From a virus: a DNA stretch of 42,492 nt. Below, one piece after another: positions 21,294 to 26,540 of this stretch (position 1 is the stretch's first letter; every line of letters starts with the position of its first letter). The position numbers were made by a program, and so were the translations under genes. Location: positions 1 to 42,492 of IMG/VR virus record IMGVR_UViG_3300033145_000860. One strand, 5' to 3'. The notes under the pieces were generated by a model. It had not been told where the DNA came from. It did no database searches and was given only the letters and a program-made list of their open reading frames with translations.

Positions 21294-21580
21294 GTCACTA
21301 CGTCTCCTTCTCCCACCATGCGCGGGAGTTCGCTGTCGGCCTGGCCGTTGATGGAATCCATCTCCGCGATGAGCGCGTCAACGGCCTCCTCAAGCGTGTC
21401 CCCGGCTACGGAGGTGAACTGGCTATTTGGGAACGCCACGCCCACCCCGAACTCCGTCGTGCGGGTTGCCCGGTCGGGGTAGGGGTGGACCCAGCACGTC
21501 TGCTCGACCTTGATGGACCGGTCGGGGTACCGCTCGCGAAGAAACTCCCGTGCATCCTGCAACTTGTTGAACTTGGCCAT
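21290..21580 (-). CDS. Hypothetical 96-aa protein
   Basis: MAKFNKLQDAREFLRERYPD; the central strand region (FGVGVAFPNSQFTSVAGDTL) and the C-terminal helix (EEAVDALIAEMDSI) form a small alpha-beta protein. AAAGGG upstream; stop coupled to the nuclease gene. No family recognised. Confidence 0.6.
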   Translation of the reverse strand: MAKFNKLQDAREFLRERYPDRSIKVEQTCWVHPYPDRATRTTEFGVGVAFPNSQFTSVAGDTLEEAVDALIAEMDSINGQADSELPRMVGEGDVVT

Positions 21581-21597
21581 TTTGATCCCTTTCGTCT

Positions 21598-22401
21598 CTA
21601 TGTGAACAGCGGCTTATCTGTGTTGGCTACTCGGCGCCGGCTCAACTCGACCTGACTCTCGCGCACGTCGATGCCGACGTAGTGCCGCCCCGTCTGAATG
21701 GCAACAGCGGCGGTAGTGCCGCTTCCAGCGAACGGATCGCAAACTATCCCTCCACGAGGGCAGAAGCTCCGCACGAAGAACTCCGCCAGCTTTTCGGGGA
21801 AGGGGGCTTCGTTTTCGTGGCACAACTTGCTCCCCATGAGTCCGCCGCCGACCTGGAGCGAGATCACATTGCCCGGATTTGCGATTGCGGGCGGAACGTA
21901 ATTTTGTTCTTCCATACTTCCTTCCGCTTTGCATTTCGCGGGGTCTCGTTTCGCCGCGAGAATCCGCTTTGTGATGATCTTATGAGACGGCCGTCCTGTT
22001 TTTTGCTTGTCACCGCGCTTGCGTCGGTTGTTTCCGCTTTTCTCGCCCCCCCCCCACTGATTCTTCCGAGTCCCATCCGACAGCCTGTGTGACATCTCCC
22101 CGCCGGGCGCCCACTTCGGCGGATGCCCCATCGCCGTGTTGTCCGACCAGGGCAGCTTGCCGCCGTTCGTCGCACAGACGATGAACTCGTAGTCGTTCCG
22201 CAGCCAGTCGGGGCCTCCGCTGCCGGAAATCCCCACGCGATGAAACGCAGGGGGCTTTCGCAGGTGTATCCCCCGCCGGTGAAGATCCGCCATGAGCAGG
22301 ATCGGTGTCGCCGAGTAGCGGAACTTCCGCGTCTTGCCCTCCACCACGAAGGCGACCAGCCCCTTGGAGATTCGCAGCGAAGCAACGAAGACCTCCACCA
22401 T
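21598..22401 (-). CDS. DNA methyltransferase, C-terminal part (frameshifted from N-terminal part)
   Basis: 267 residues from the ATG at 22401 (MVEVFVASLRISKG), though the homologous frame extends about 20 codons farther upstream (DARTYGIGFRLKGQEWVDW). It includes PPAFHRVGISGSGGPDWLRN, LPWSDNTAMGHPPKWAPGGE and the SAM motif DPFAGSGTTA near residue 217, typical of beta-class phage DNA methylases. The motif IV half lies in another frame at 22464-22595. It lacks its own strong ribosome site, so without frameshift correction it would be poorly made and lack the catalytic loop. Either a recent 5-base insertion or an assembly error split the gene. Confidence 0.75.
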   Translation of the reverse strand: MVEVFVASLRISKGLVAFVVEGKTRKFRYSATPILLMADLHRRGIHLRKPPAFHRVGISGSGGPDWLRNDYEFIVCATNGGKLPWSDNTAMGHPPKWAPGGEMSHRLSDGTRKNQWGGGEKSGNNRRKRGDKQKTGRPSHKIITKRILAAKRDPAKCKAEGSMEEQNYVPPAIANPGNVISLQVGGGLMGSKLCHENEAPFPEKLAEFFVRSFCPRGGIVCDPFAGSGTTAAVAIQTGRHYVGIDVRESQVELSRRRVANTDKPLFT

Positions 22402-22463
22402 CCAATCAACCCACTCCTGCCCCTTGAGGCGGAAGCCAATGCCGTAAGTCCGGGCGTCTTCGT

Positions 22464-22595
22464 TCAGTACGGCGGCGACCCAAAGACCAGATCCACAGAG
22501 CCTTCGGGTAGCCGCCGCATGACCTCGATTCCGTCTCCGCGCACAATCGCGCCAGTCGATTCGCCGTTCAGGACTTTCTCAATCTCGGGAGTCAT
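22464..22595 (-). CDS. DNA methyltransferase, N-terminal fragment ending at motif IV
   Basis: 43 residues: MTPEIEKVLNGESTGAIVRG then a domain start (DGIEVMRRLPEGSVDLVFGS) and the catalytic PPY, followed at once by TGA. Related methylases read straight from SPPY into EDARTYG; here the five bases TGAAC stand between the codon for Tyr and GAAGAC. A -1 shift at this point would join it to the downstream frame (SPPY-LN-EDAR). No slippery heptamer is evident. The first 20 residues match the 5' module seen in the two genes at 19212 and 23895. Confidence 0.65.
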   Translation of the reverse strand: MTPEIEKVLNGESTGAIVRGDGIEVMRRLPEGSVDLVFGSPPY

Positions 22596-22626
22596 TTGCT
22601 ATAGTACGCCTTCGTCCTCTTGACGA

Positions 22627-23895
22627 TCACGAGGCCTTCCCCCCTCGGTCTTGAGGCTGGCCAGTCCCCCTCGTCAGCGCAATGGCCGCTCTCGCAATTT
22701 TGGCACATTCTCCATACGCCGCCTTCTTGGCGTCGATCGCGGGGGCGACTTCACGGATCCACTTCTTCCCGGGAGGCCCTTGGTAGGCACATGACCCCAA
22801 CGCGGAAATCGCAAAAGACTCCAGAGAAGAAATCTCCTCCAGGGCTCGCAATAGTTCCGTCGCTGAGGCGATCAGGAGAGCATTGGCTTCCAATTGGTCG
22901 AAGGCGGCCCGGCTCAACTCGCCCTTGTCTGTGTACATTGCCCCGTCGTTCGGTTCCACAGCGGCAACGCCGGCGACAACCTTCCCGTTCGCGGCCACGA
23001 TCTGGCTCTGGCCATACCCGCGGCCCATACCGGTGCTGCCTTGTGTCCCGTCGGTGGCGTCGGGATCATCCTCAAAGAGAACATTGTCGTCGGACTTGCG
23101 GCTCGGCGCATCTCTGTCCAGCCACCATTCCCAATAGGATTGCGCCGTGGGCCATCGTTCCCGATCTGTCCAAGTCGCCTTGACCGCCTTCTCCCACAGC
23201 TTGCAGATGGCGGGCCACATCTCCATTTGCCTTTCCACGTCGCGGGTCATCGGACAAAGGATGCAGCCCAACCTCTTGAAGCCCTGATCGTAAAGCTCGC
23301 AGTAGGGCAATTCGCGTTCGTGGATGTACTCCCACACGTCCCTGGTCGTCCAATCGATGATGGGATGGAGATACCGCTTGGCCTTGTCGCGGTAGCAGGC
23401 TTCGGTCATTTGTCGTTTACTGCGACGATTCGACTCGCCCCAGCGGATGCCCGTGACTACGATCCGCCCCGCGCCACCACGCTCTTTCAGAACTTCGCAG
23501 CAGTAACGGCAGTTCCGTCGCGGCGGCAGACCCTTCTTCGCAATGAGTTGCCACATATTCATCTCGGGCAACGAGAGTGCGGTGTCTGGGTGATGCTTCC
23601 TCCCGAAGCGGATCAACTGCCAGGGGTCTACCGTCGTTACGTTGTGGTGGTAGGTGCATTTCACGCCAGAGCGGTGGGCGAGGTCGTAGATCACGGTGGA
23701 GTCCTTGCCAAAGCTGTCGGCGACATAAAACCCATCCGGATGCATAGACAACGCCTGTTCCTCGAACGTCCGCAGGCGCTCAATCGCAACATCGTCCATC
23801 GCTCGATTGTCCAGGTATCTACGCATGCGGCCAATGCCGCGCACAATCGCGCCGGTCGATTCGCCTTCCAGGACTTTCTCAATCTCGGGGTTCAC
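22627..23895 (-). CDS. PAPS reductase-family protein with methylase-like leader
   Basis: 422 residues. The PP-loop SFGKDS is at 61-66, followed by YHHNVTTVDPWQLIRF. Cysteines in RNCRYCC (129-133) and GCILCP (210-215) could hold an Fe-S cluster, as in DndC-like members. The family uses adenylated substrates; phage members are linked to nucleic-acid sulfur chemistry or tRNA/DNA modification, but the reaction here is unknown. Residues 1-20 (MNPEIEKVLEGESTGAIVRG) are the opening of a methyltransferase, not of this family, so the 5' end was captured from a neighbour. The C-terminal 150 residues are an extra Ala-rich helical region. Start overlaps the lysin stop (ATGA). Confidence 0.8.
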   Translation of the reverse strand: MNPEIEKVLEGESTGAIVRGIGRMRRYLDNRAMDDVAIERLRTFEEQALSMHPDGFYVADSFGKDSTVIYDLAHRSGVKCTYHHNVTTVDPWQLIRFGRKHHPDTALSLPEMNMWQLIAKKGLPPRRNCRYCCEVLKERGGAGRIVVTGIRWGESNRRSKRQMTEACYRDKAKRYLHPIIDWTTRDVWEYIHERELPYCELYDQGFKRLGCILCPMTRDVERQMEMWPAICKLWEKAVKATWTDRERWPTAQSYWEWWLDRDAPSRKSDDNVLFEDDPDATDGTQGSTGMGRGYGQSQIVAANGKVVAGVAAVEPNDGAMYTDKGELSRAAFDQLEANALLIASATELLRALEEISSLESFAISALGSCAYQGPPGKKWIREVAPAIDAKKAAYGECAKIARAAIALTRGTGQPQDRGGKAS

Positions 23896-24281
23896 AGGGC
23901 GACCTCCACCCTGATATACTGGACGCCAAAGTCCAGAGCCTCTTGATGGGTCGGGAAGAAAACATCAAGCCTCGCGCCCTTGATCGCCCCGCCGCGGTCC
24001 TCGACCCGCACCGGCTCGTTCCCGTTATATCCGGGGATGCGTATCCACGTCCCGAAGGGGATTTCTTTGGGCGCCGCGACGAACCGGTCGCCCTCTTGAA
24101 TGACGTGGCCCGAGGCGGTGATGCCCGGGGAGCCTGTGCCGCAGCAGATTTCGCAGGGACAGTACGCGCTCACCCGCATCGTGATGTAGGCCACGCCCGG
24201 GTTTCCTTGAGCATCACAGGCGATTCCCAGACAGATGATCCCCAACGCGATGAAGCCGATCCACAAGGCCAGCTTTCGCAC
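23892..24281 (-). CDS. Secreted 3D-domain cell-wall enzyme (probable endolysin)
   Basis: 129 residues from GTG 24281, AAGGAG upstream. MRKLALWIGFIALGIICLGI is an N-terminal signal sequence or anchor. The rest is a small double-psi barrel of the 3D type: AYCPCEICCGTGSPGITASG, FGTWIRIPGY, VRVEDRGGAIKGARLDVFF with Asp95 and Asp106, and EALDFG. This fold occurs in lytic transglycosylases (MltA) and in resuscitation-type muralytic proteins. It probably cleaves glycan strands during lysis. The signal segment suggests export by the host secretion system, with the holin-like protein controlling timing. Confidence 0.75.
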   Translation of the reverse strand: MRKLALWIGFIALGIICLGIACDAQGNPGVAYITMRVSAYCPCEICCGTGSPGITASGHVIQEGDRFVAAPKEIPFGTWIRIPGYNGNEPVRVEDRGGAIKGARLDVFFPTHQEALDFGVQYIRVEVAL

Positions 24282-24311
24282 GATCTAATCTCCTTTTTCC
24301 AGTGATAGCCT

Positions 24312-24351
24312 ACTCGGGGGAGCTGGTTTTTGAGGCCAGCTCCCCCCGAGT
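24312..24351 (-). terminator. Strong hairpin between tRNA and lysin genes
   Basis: Bases 24312-24326 pair with 24336-24351, a 15-bp GC-rich stem with one bulged C and a 9-base loop. It lies 22 bases beyond the tRNA 3' end and 30 bases before the lysin start on the minus strand. It may terminate the tRNA transcript or mark its 3' processing boundary. Confidence 0.7.
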
Positions 24352-24373
24352 GCATCAGGCTCATAACCCGAAC

Positions 24374-24446
24374 GCGCGGGGGCGGGACTCGAACCCGCGA
24401 CCTGTTGCTTATGAGGCAACTGAGCTGCCAACTGCTCTACCCCGCT
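24374..24446 (-). tRNA. tRNA-Met (CAT anticodon)
   Basis: Cloverleaf: acceptor 5' strand AGCGGGG pairs with CCCCGCG over six G-C pairs, leaving a 1-72 A/G mismatch; D stem GAGC/GCTC with the loop AGTTGGCA; anticodon stem GTTGC/GCAAC with loop CTCATAA; T stem GCGGG/CCCGC with loop TTCGAGT; discriminator C and no encoded CCA. The anticodon stem lacks the three G-C pairs of initiator tRNA, so it is an elongator Met (or an Ile tRNA read after lysidine modification). The phage may carry it to adjust codon supply. Confidence 0.93.
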
Positions 24447-24710
24447 GCGTGGCCGAGTCCGCCGCGCGACGGACCCGGCCTTCTGCTCTCGCGCCTTGCC
24501 GGTGGGATTAGTCCGGCCGTCGCGAAGAAGAAGGTGGGCAGGAAGCGATGCTTCGTGACCTTCTGCCACGTTCGCGGCCGTATCCACATCGCCGACGAGG
24601 AACCAGGCCGCGTGATAGACCGCCCGCCTCGCCCTGTCCTGCCCTTGCTGGCGTGGCAAGAGCATCTCCACGTTTTGGCTTGCCTAGCCCGGACTCGCCC
24701 ATCGTGCTTG

Positions 24711-24893
24711 TTATCGCAAGGGGCTTGGCTGCGCCCTGTCGTCAGCGAGTGCGGTTGCCACCGCGCCAGCAGTATTGGTGGTGCTGGGGCCGGAATCTCG
24801 CCGACCGTGGGGGTCTGTTCCTACCAGGCATATCTGCCATTCGGAGGCCGTCGCCTGCTCATCAGCAGCGTCGATGCCCCTTTGCCTCGTCAT
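24711..24893 (-). CDS. Possible small protein (60 aa)
   Basis: MTRQRGIDAADEQATASEWQ, then a Thr/Ala-rich part. Its ATG overlaps the stop of the preceding 28-residue frame (ATGA). No ribosome site of its own; composition is only weakly protein-like. Confidence 0.25.
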   Translation of the reverse strand: MTRQRGIDAADEQATASEWQICLVGTDPHGRRDSGPSTTNTAGAVATALADDRAQPSPLR

Positions 24894-24976
24894 GCGGGCT
24901 TTGCGCCACGCCGCCCAGCACCATGTGTTGTCAAGTAACTCAGTCTGCCCTCAGCGGCAGACCTCTTGTCTGGCAT
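24890..24976 (-). CDS. Possible micro-protein (28 aa)
   Basis: MPDKRSAAEGRLSYLTTHGA, then a short basic tail. Its TGA overlaps the next ATG. It lies just beyond the 22-residue frame. Could be real or chance. Confidence 0.25.
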   Translation of the reverse strand: MPDKRSAAEGRLSYLTTHGAGRRGAKPA

Positions 24977-24985
24977 CGGCACTTG

Positions 24986-25054
24986 TCACGTCTTCACGTC
25001 GTCGAGAACCTTGGCGTCCTCGATCTGCTGCGCGATCTGCGTATGGAACTCCAT
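24986..25054 (-). CDS. Possible micro-protein (22 aa)
   Basis: ATG 25054 with AAAGGA directly upstream; MEFHTQIAQQIEDAKVLDDV then KT. An ideal amphipathic helix with normal composition, 20 bases after a strong hairpin. May be a leader peptide or a genuine small protein. Confidence 0.35.
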   Translation of the reverse strand: MEFHTQIAQQIEDAKVLDDVKT

Positions 25055-25073
25055 CGTCCTTTGTAATGGAACA

Positions 25074-25100
25074 GACCCCGGAGGGGTTGCCTCCGGGGTC
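25074..25100 (-). terminator. Perfect 11-bp hairpin in leader RNA
   Basis: GACCCCGGAGG (25074-25084) pairs perfectly with CCTCCGGGGTC (25090-25100), 5-base loop. There is no clear U-tract on either strand. It lies 90 bases downstream of the candidate leftward promoter, before the micro-ORFs and tRNA, so it may be an attenuator or a processing site. Confidence 0.65.
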
Positions 25101-25161
25101 CGTAATCACAGGGGAATGACGCTCGGGCAGAGTGACATGTCCCTGCGTGGTCTTACGGTTT

Positions 25162-25222
25162 TGCTTGCCCGAGCGTTCTCGCATATAAGCATCGTATACA
25201 AGACATCGGCCTCGGGCAAGCA
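25162..25222. promoter_or_regulatory. 12-bp inverted repeat flanking a promoter
   Basis: TGCTTGCCCGAG (25162-25173) is the exact reverse complement of CTCGGGCAAGCA (25211-25222). A third copy, CGCTCGGGCA (25120-25129), pairs with 25166-25175 over ten bases. The 25211-25222 arm covers the -35 element of the promoter at 25191-25219. Likely operator set for a repressor or activator. Confidence 0.65.
25191..25219 (-). promoter_or_regulatory. Candidate leftward promoter for tRNA/lysin/early genes
   Basis: Minus strand TTGCCC (25219-25214), 17 bases, TACGAT (25196-25191), both 4 of 6 to consensus, in an AT-rich patch. It lies just beyond the holin-like gene and would transcribe the micro-ORFs, the tRNA and possibly the whole nucleic-acid operon. 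Confidence 0.5.
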
Positions 25223-25235
25223 GAACTTGAACTTT

Positions 25236-25535
25236 CTACGAAGATATTTTCTTCGCCACCGGCTTACCCACCAGGCTCCACAGGCCGCAAGCGGACAGGC
25301 CCGTAATCAGCGACTCGATCAGCCAGCCGCCGGCCATCTGCTGCGTCATCTCCGTACCCTGGGCCAGGGTGATCGCCGCCACGACCACGAACGCCATGAC
25401 CACGGCGAACACCGGGACCAGCGCATGCAGCTTCGCCATGAAGCTCATCTGCTTCAAGACCTGGACGAGAATCGTCACCAGCGGGATGGCCATTGCCAAT
25501 CGGCCGACATCCACGACATCCTTGAAAATATCCAT
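25236..25535 (-). CDS. Holin-like membrane protein
   Basis: 99 residues with three hydrophobic stretches (around 14-30, 38-58 and 68-90: LAMAIPLVTILVQVLKQ, LVPVFAVVMAFVVVAAITLA, GGWLIESLITGLSACGLWSL) and a basic C-terminus (GKPVAKKISS). This size and layout fit a class I/II holin that forms holes in the inner membrane at lysis. It lies next to a lipoprotein and small membrane genes, and one regulatory region away from the 3D-domain enzyme. AAGGAG precedes the ATG. Confidence 0.65.
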   Translation of the reverse strand: MDIFKDVVDVGRLAMAIPLVTILVQVLKQMSFMAKLHALVPVFAVVMAFVVVAAITLAQGTEMTQQMAGGWLIESLITGLSACGLWSLVGKPVAKKISS

Positions 25536-25539
25536 CTTG

Positions 25540-25725
25540 CTACTCCTTCAATTGCGCGAGATGCTCCAGAGCGTGGTCGATGTGCAGAGCGACGGCGACA
25601 GCGGGGCCGTTGCTGTCCAGCAGCGTCGTCAGTTGCTGCGCCTGCTCCAGCTTGTCGCGGATCAGGCCCTGCAGTTCGACCTCGGTCAGGTCGCACGACT
25701 CACTCTGATTTGACGGGGGTATCAT
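25540..25725 (-). CDS. Small helical protein in lysis cluster
   Basis: 61 residues from ATG 25725 (MIPPSNQSESCDLTEVELQG); weak ribosome site. It then forms a Leu/Gln-rich helix (LIRDKLEQAQQLTTLL). Overlaps the end of the previous gene by 26 bases. Function unknown; may be an antiholin or chaperone-like partner. Confidence 0.5.
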   Translation of the reverse strand: MIPPSNQSESCDLTEVELQGLIRDKLEQAQQLTTLLDSNGPAVAVALHIDHALEHLAQLKE

Positions 25726-25903
25726 GTTTGCCCGCCGCGTGTAGTGCATCGGTGGTGGATTCGTTCGCGGCCAGCGCCGCGGCCATTTCCTCGTCACTCG
25801 GGTCTATGCCCTTGTTGATGAAGTTGTCGACGAGCTTGATCGCGGGTTCCGCGATCAGGCCCGCGATGTACAGCCATTGGAGTAGTGCCAGGGGGTCCAT
25901 CAT
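25700..25903 (-). CDS. Small membrane-associated protein in lysis cluster
   Basis: 67 residues, MMDPLALLQWLYIAGLIAEP begins a single hydrophobic segment of about 20 residues, followed by an acidic, disordered tail. AAAGGAG upstream; its ATG overlaps the lipoprotein stop. Similar small one-pass proteins occur beside holins. Confidence 0.55.
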   Translation of the reverse strand: MMDPLALLQWLYIAGLIAEPAIKLVDNFINKGIDPSDEEMAAALAANESTTDALHAAGKHDTPVKSE

Positions 25904-26265
25904 GGCGCTCCTTTCTTGTCATACCGTTGTTTGCCCTGCATTTGCTTCGTCACGAACTCCAGCAGGACTCGGTTGAACTCGGCGGCGATCTGCGTGGTCG
26001 ACATCCCCAGAGCGATCGCCGCTTCGTACCTGGCCATCAGCTCCATGAGGAGGTCGGCGGTGTCGTCGATCACCTTACCTTCGTCGGTGTTGAACGAACC
26101 GGCCACCCGGTACAAGGTGATGATCTTCGCCGCCGCGTCGTAGGAGGTCCGCATTGCAATCAAATCCTGCTTCTGCGTGGTCGGCCACCAGCTCGGGCGA
26201 ACGCTGCACCCGCCCACCATCACGAGCAGCAGCAGCACCGCCATCCATCTTGTCTTCATCGTCAT
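25900..26265 (-). CDS. Lipoprotein (possible outer-membrane lysis protein)
   Basis: 121 residues. MTMKTRWMAVLLLLVMVGGC is a lipoprotein signal with lipobox VGGC (Cys20). The mature part is helical (DLIAMRTSYDAAAKIITLYR..DDTADLLMELMARYEAAI) and would lie in the periplasm. In a lysis cassette this could be an outer-membrane spanin-like partner, but it lacks the usual proline-rich stretch, so I keep the call general. AAAGGAG upstream. Confidence 0.65.
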   Translation of the reverse strand: MTMKTRWMAVLLLLVMVGGCSVRPSWWPTTQKQDLIAMRTSYDAAAKIITLYRVAGSFNTDEGKVIDDTADLLMELMARYEAAIALGMSTTQIAAEFNRVLLEFVTKQMQGKQRYDKKGAP

Positions 26266-26284
26266 GTCCGTACTCCTTTCCTTG

Positions 26285-26524
26285 TCAGATTACACTCAAG
26301 ACCTTGAGAAGCCCAACGGTCCCCGTGCCGCCGACGATCAGTCCGCCAACGACGGCCCCGAGGACAGCAAACTTCACATTCGCTACGGCCTTCGTGGTCG
26401 GGCAGGTGAGGTAGTGGGTCTTGAGGTCGCCCTTCCATTGTTCCTTCAGGGTTTTCGCCATGGACATGCCGATCTCAGCCCCGATCTCTCGGACGATTGC
26501 TCTGTCACCTTCTGTCAAACTCAT
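26285..26524 (-). CDS. Small membrane protein with C-terminal hydrophobic hairpin
   Basis: 79 residues; amphipathic N-terminal half (MSLTEGDRAIVREIGAEIGM) and C-terminal glycine-rich transmembrane stretch (AVLGAVVGGLIVGGTGTVGL). Resembles XhlA/holin-associated proteins in layout. First gene of the lysis cluster, 16 bases after the giant virion protein. Confidence 0.55.
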   Translation of the reverse strand: MSLTEGDRAIVREIGAEIGMSMAKTLKEQWKGDLKTHYLTCPTTKAVANVKFAVLGAVVGGLIVGGTGTVGLLKVLSVI

Positions 26525-26540
26525 TGCCCAACCCTTTCAC

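Larger units (their letters stand above)
24447..25073. other. Region upstream of tRNA without a confident gene
   Basis: About 630 bp. On the minus strand there is only a chain of short frames (24986-25054, 24890-24976, 24711-24893), and a 64-120 codon frame nearer the tRNA in two competing readings (24508-24702 and up to 24671), both low-quality. A small hairpin (GTCTGCC, loop, GGCAGAC) is at 24942-24961. Probably a transcribed leader that carries the tRNA. Confidence 0.5.

Noticed and set aside
22464-22480. Programmed -1 frameshift joining the methylase halves
   Set aside because: The bases at the junction do not form an X-XXY-YYZ slippery heptamer and no downstream pseudoknot is apparent; indel or error is simpler.
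24285-24671. 128-codon minus-strand frame across the tRNA
   Set aside because: It reads straight through the tRNA and a terminator-like hairpin; ORFs overlapping tRNA genes are usually spurious.
24951-25184. 77-codon minus-strand frame from an ATG at 25184
   Set aside because: It reads through the perfect hairpin and begins within the putative transcription start region; no ribosome site. The internal 22-codon frame is better supported.
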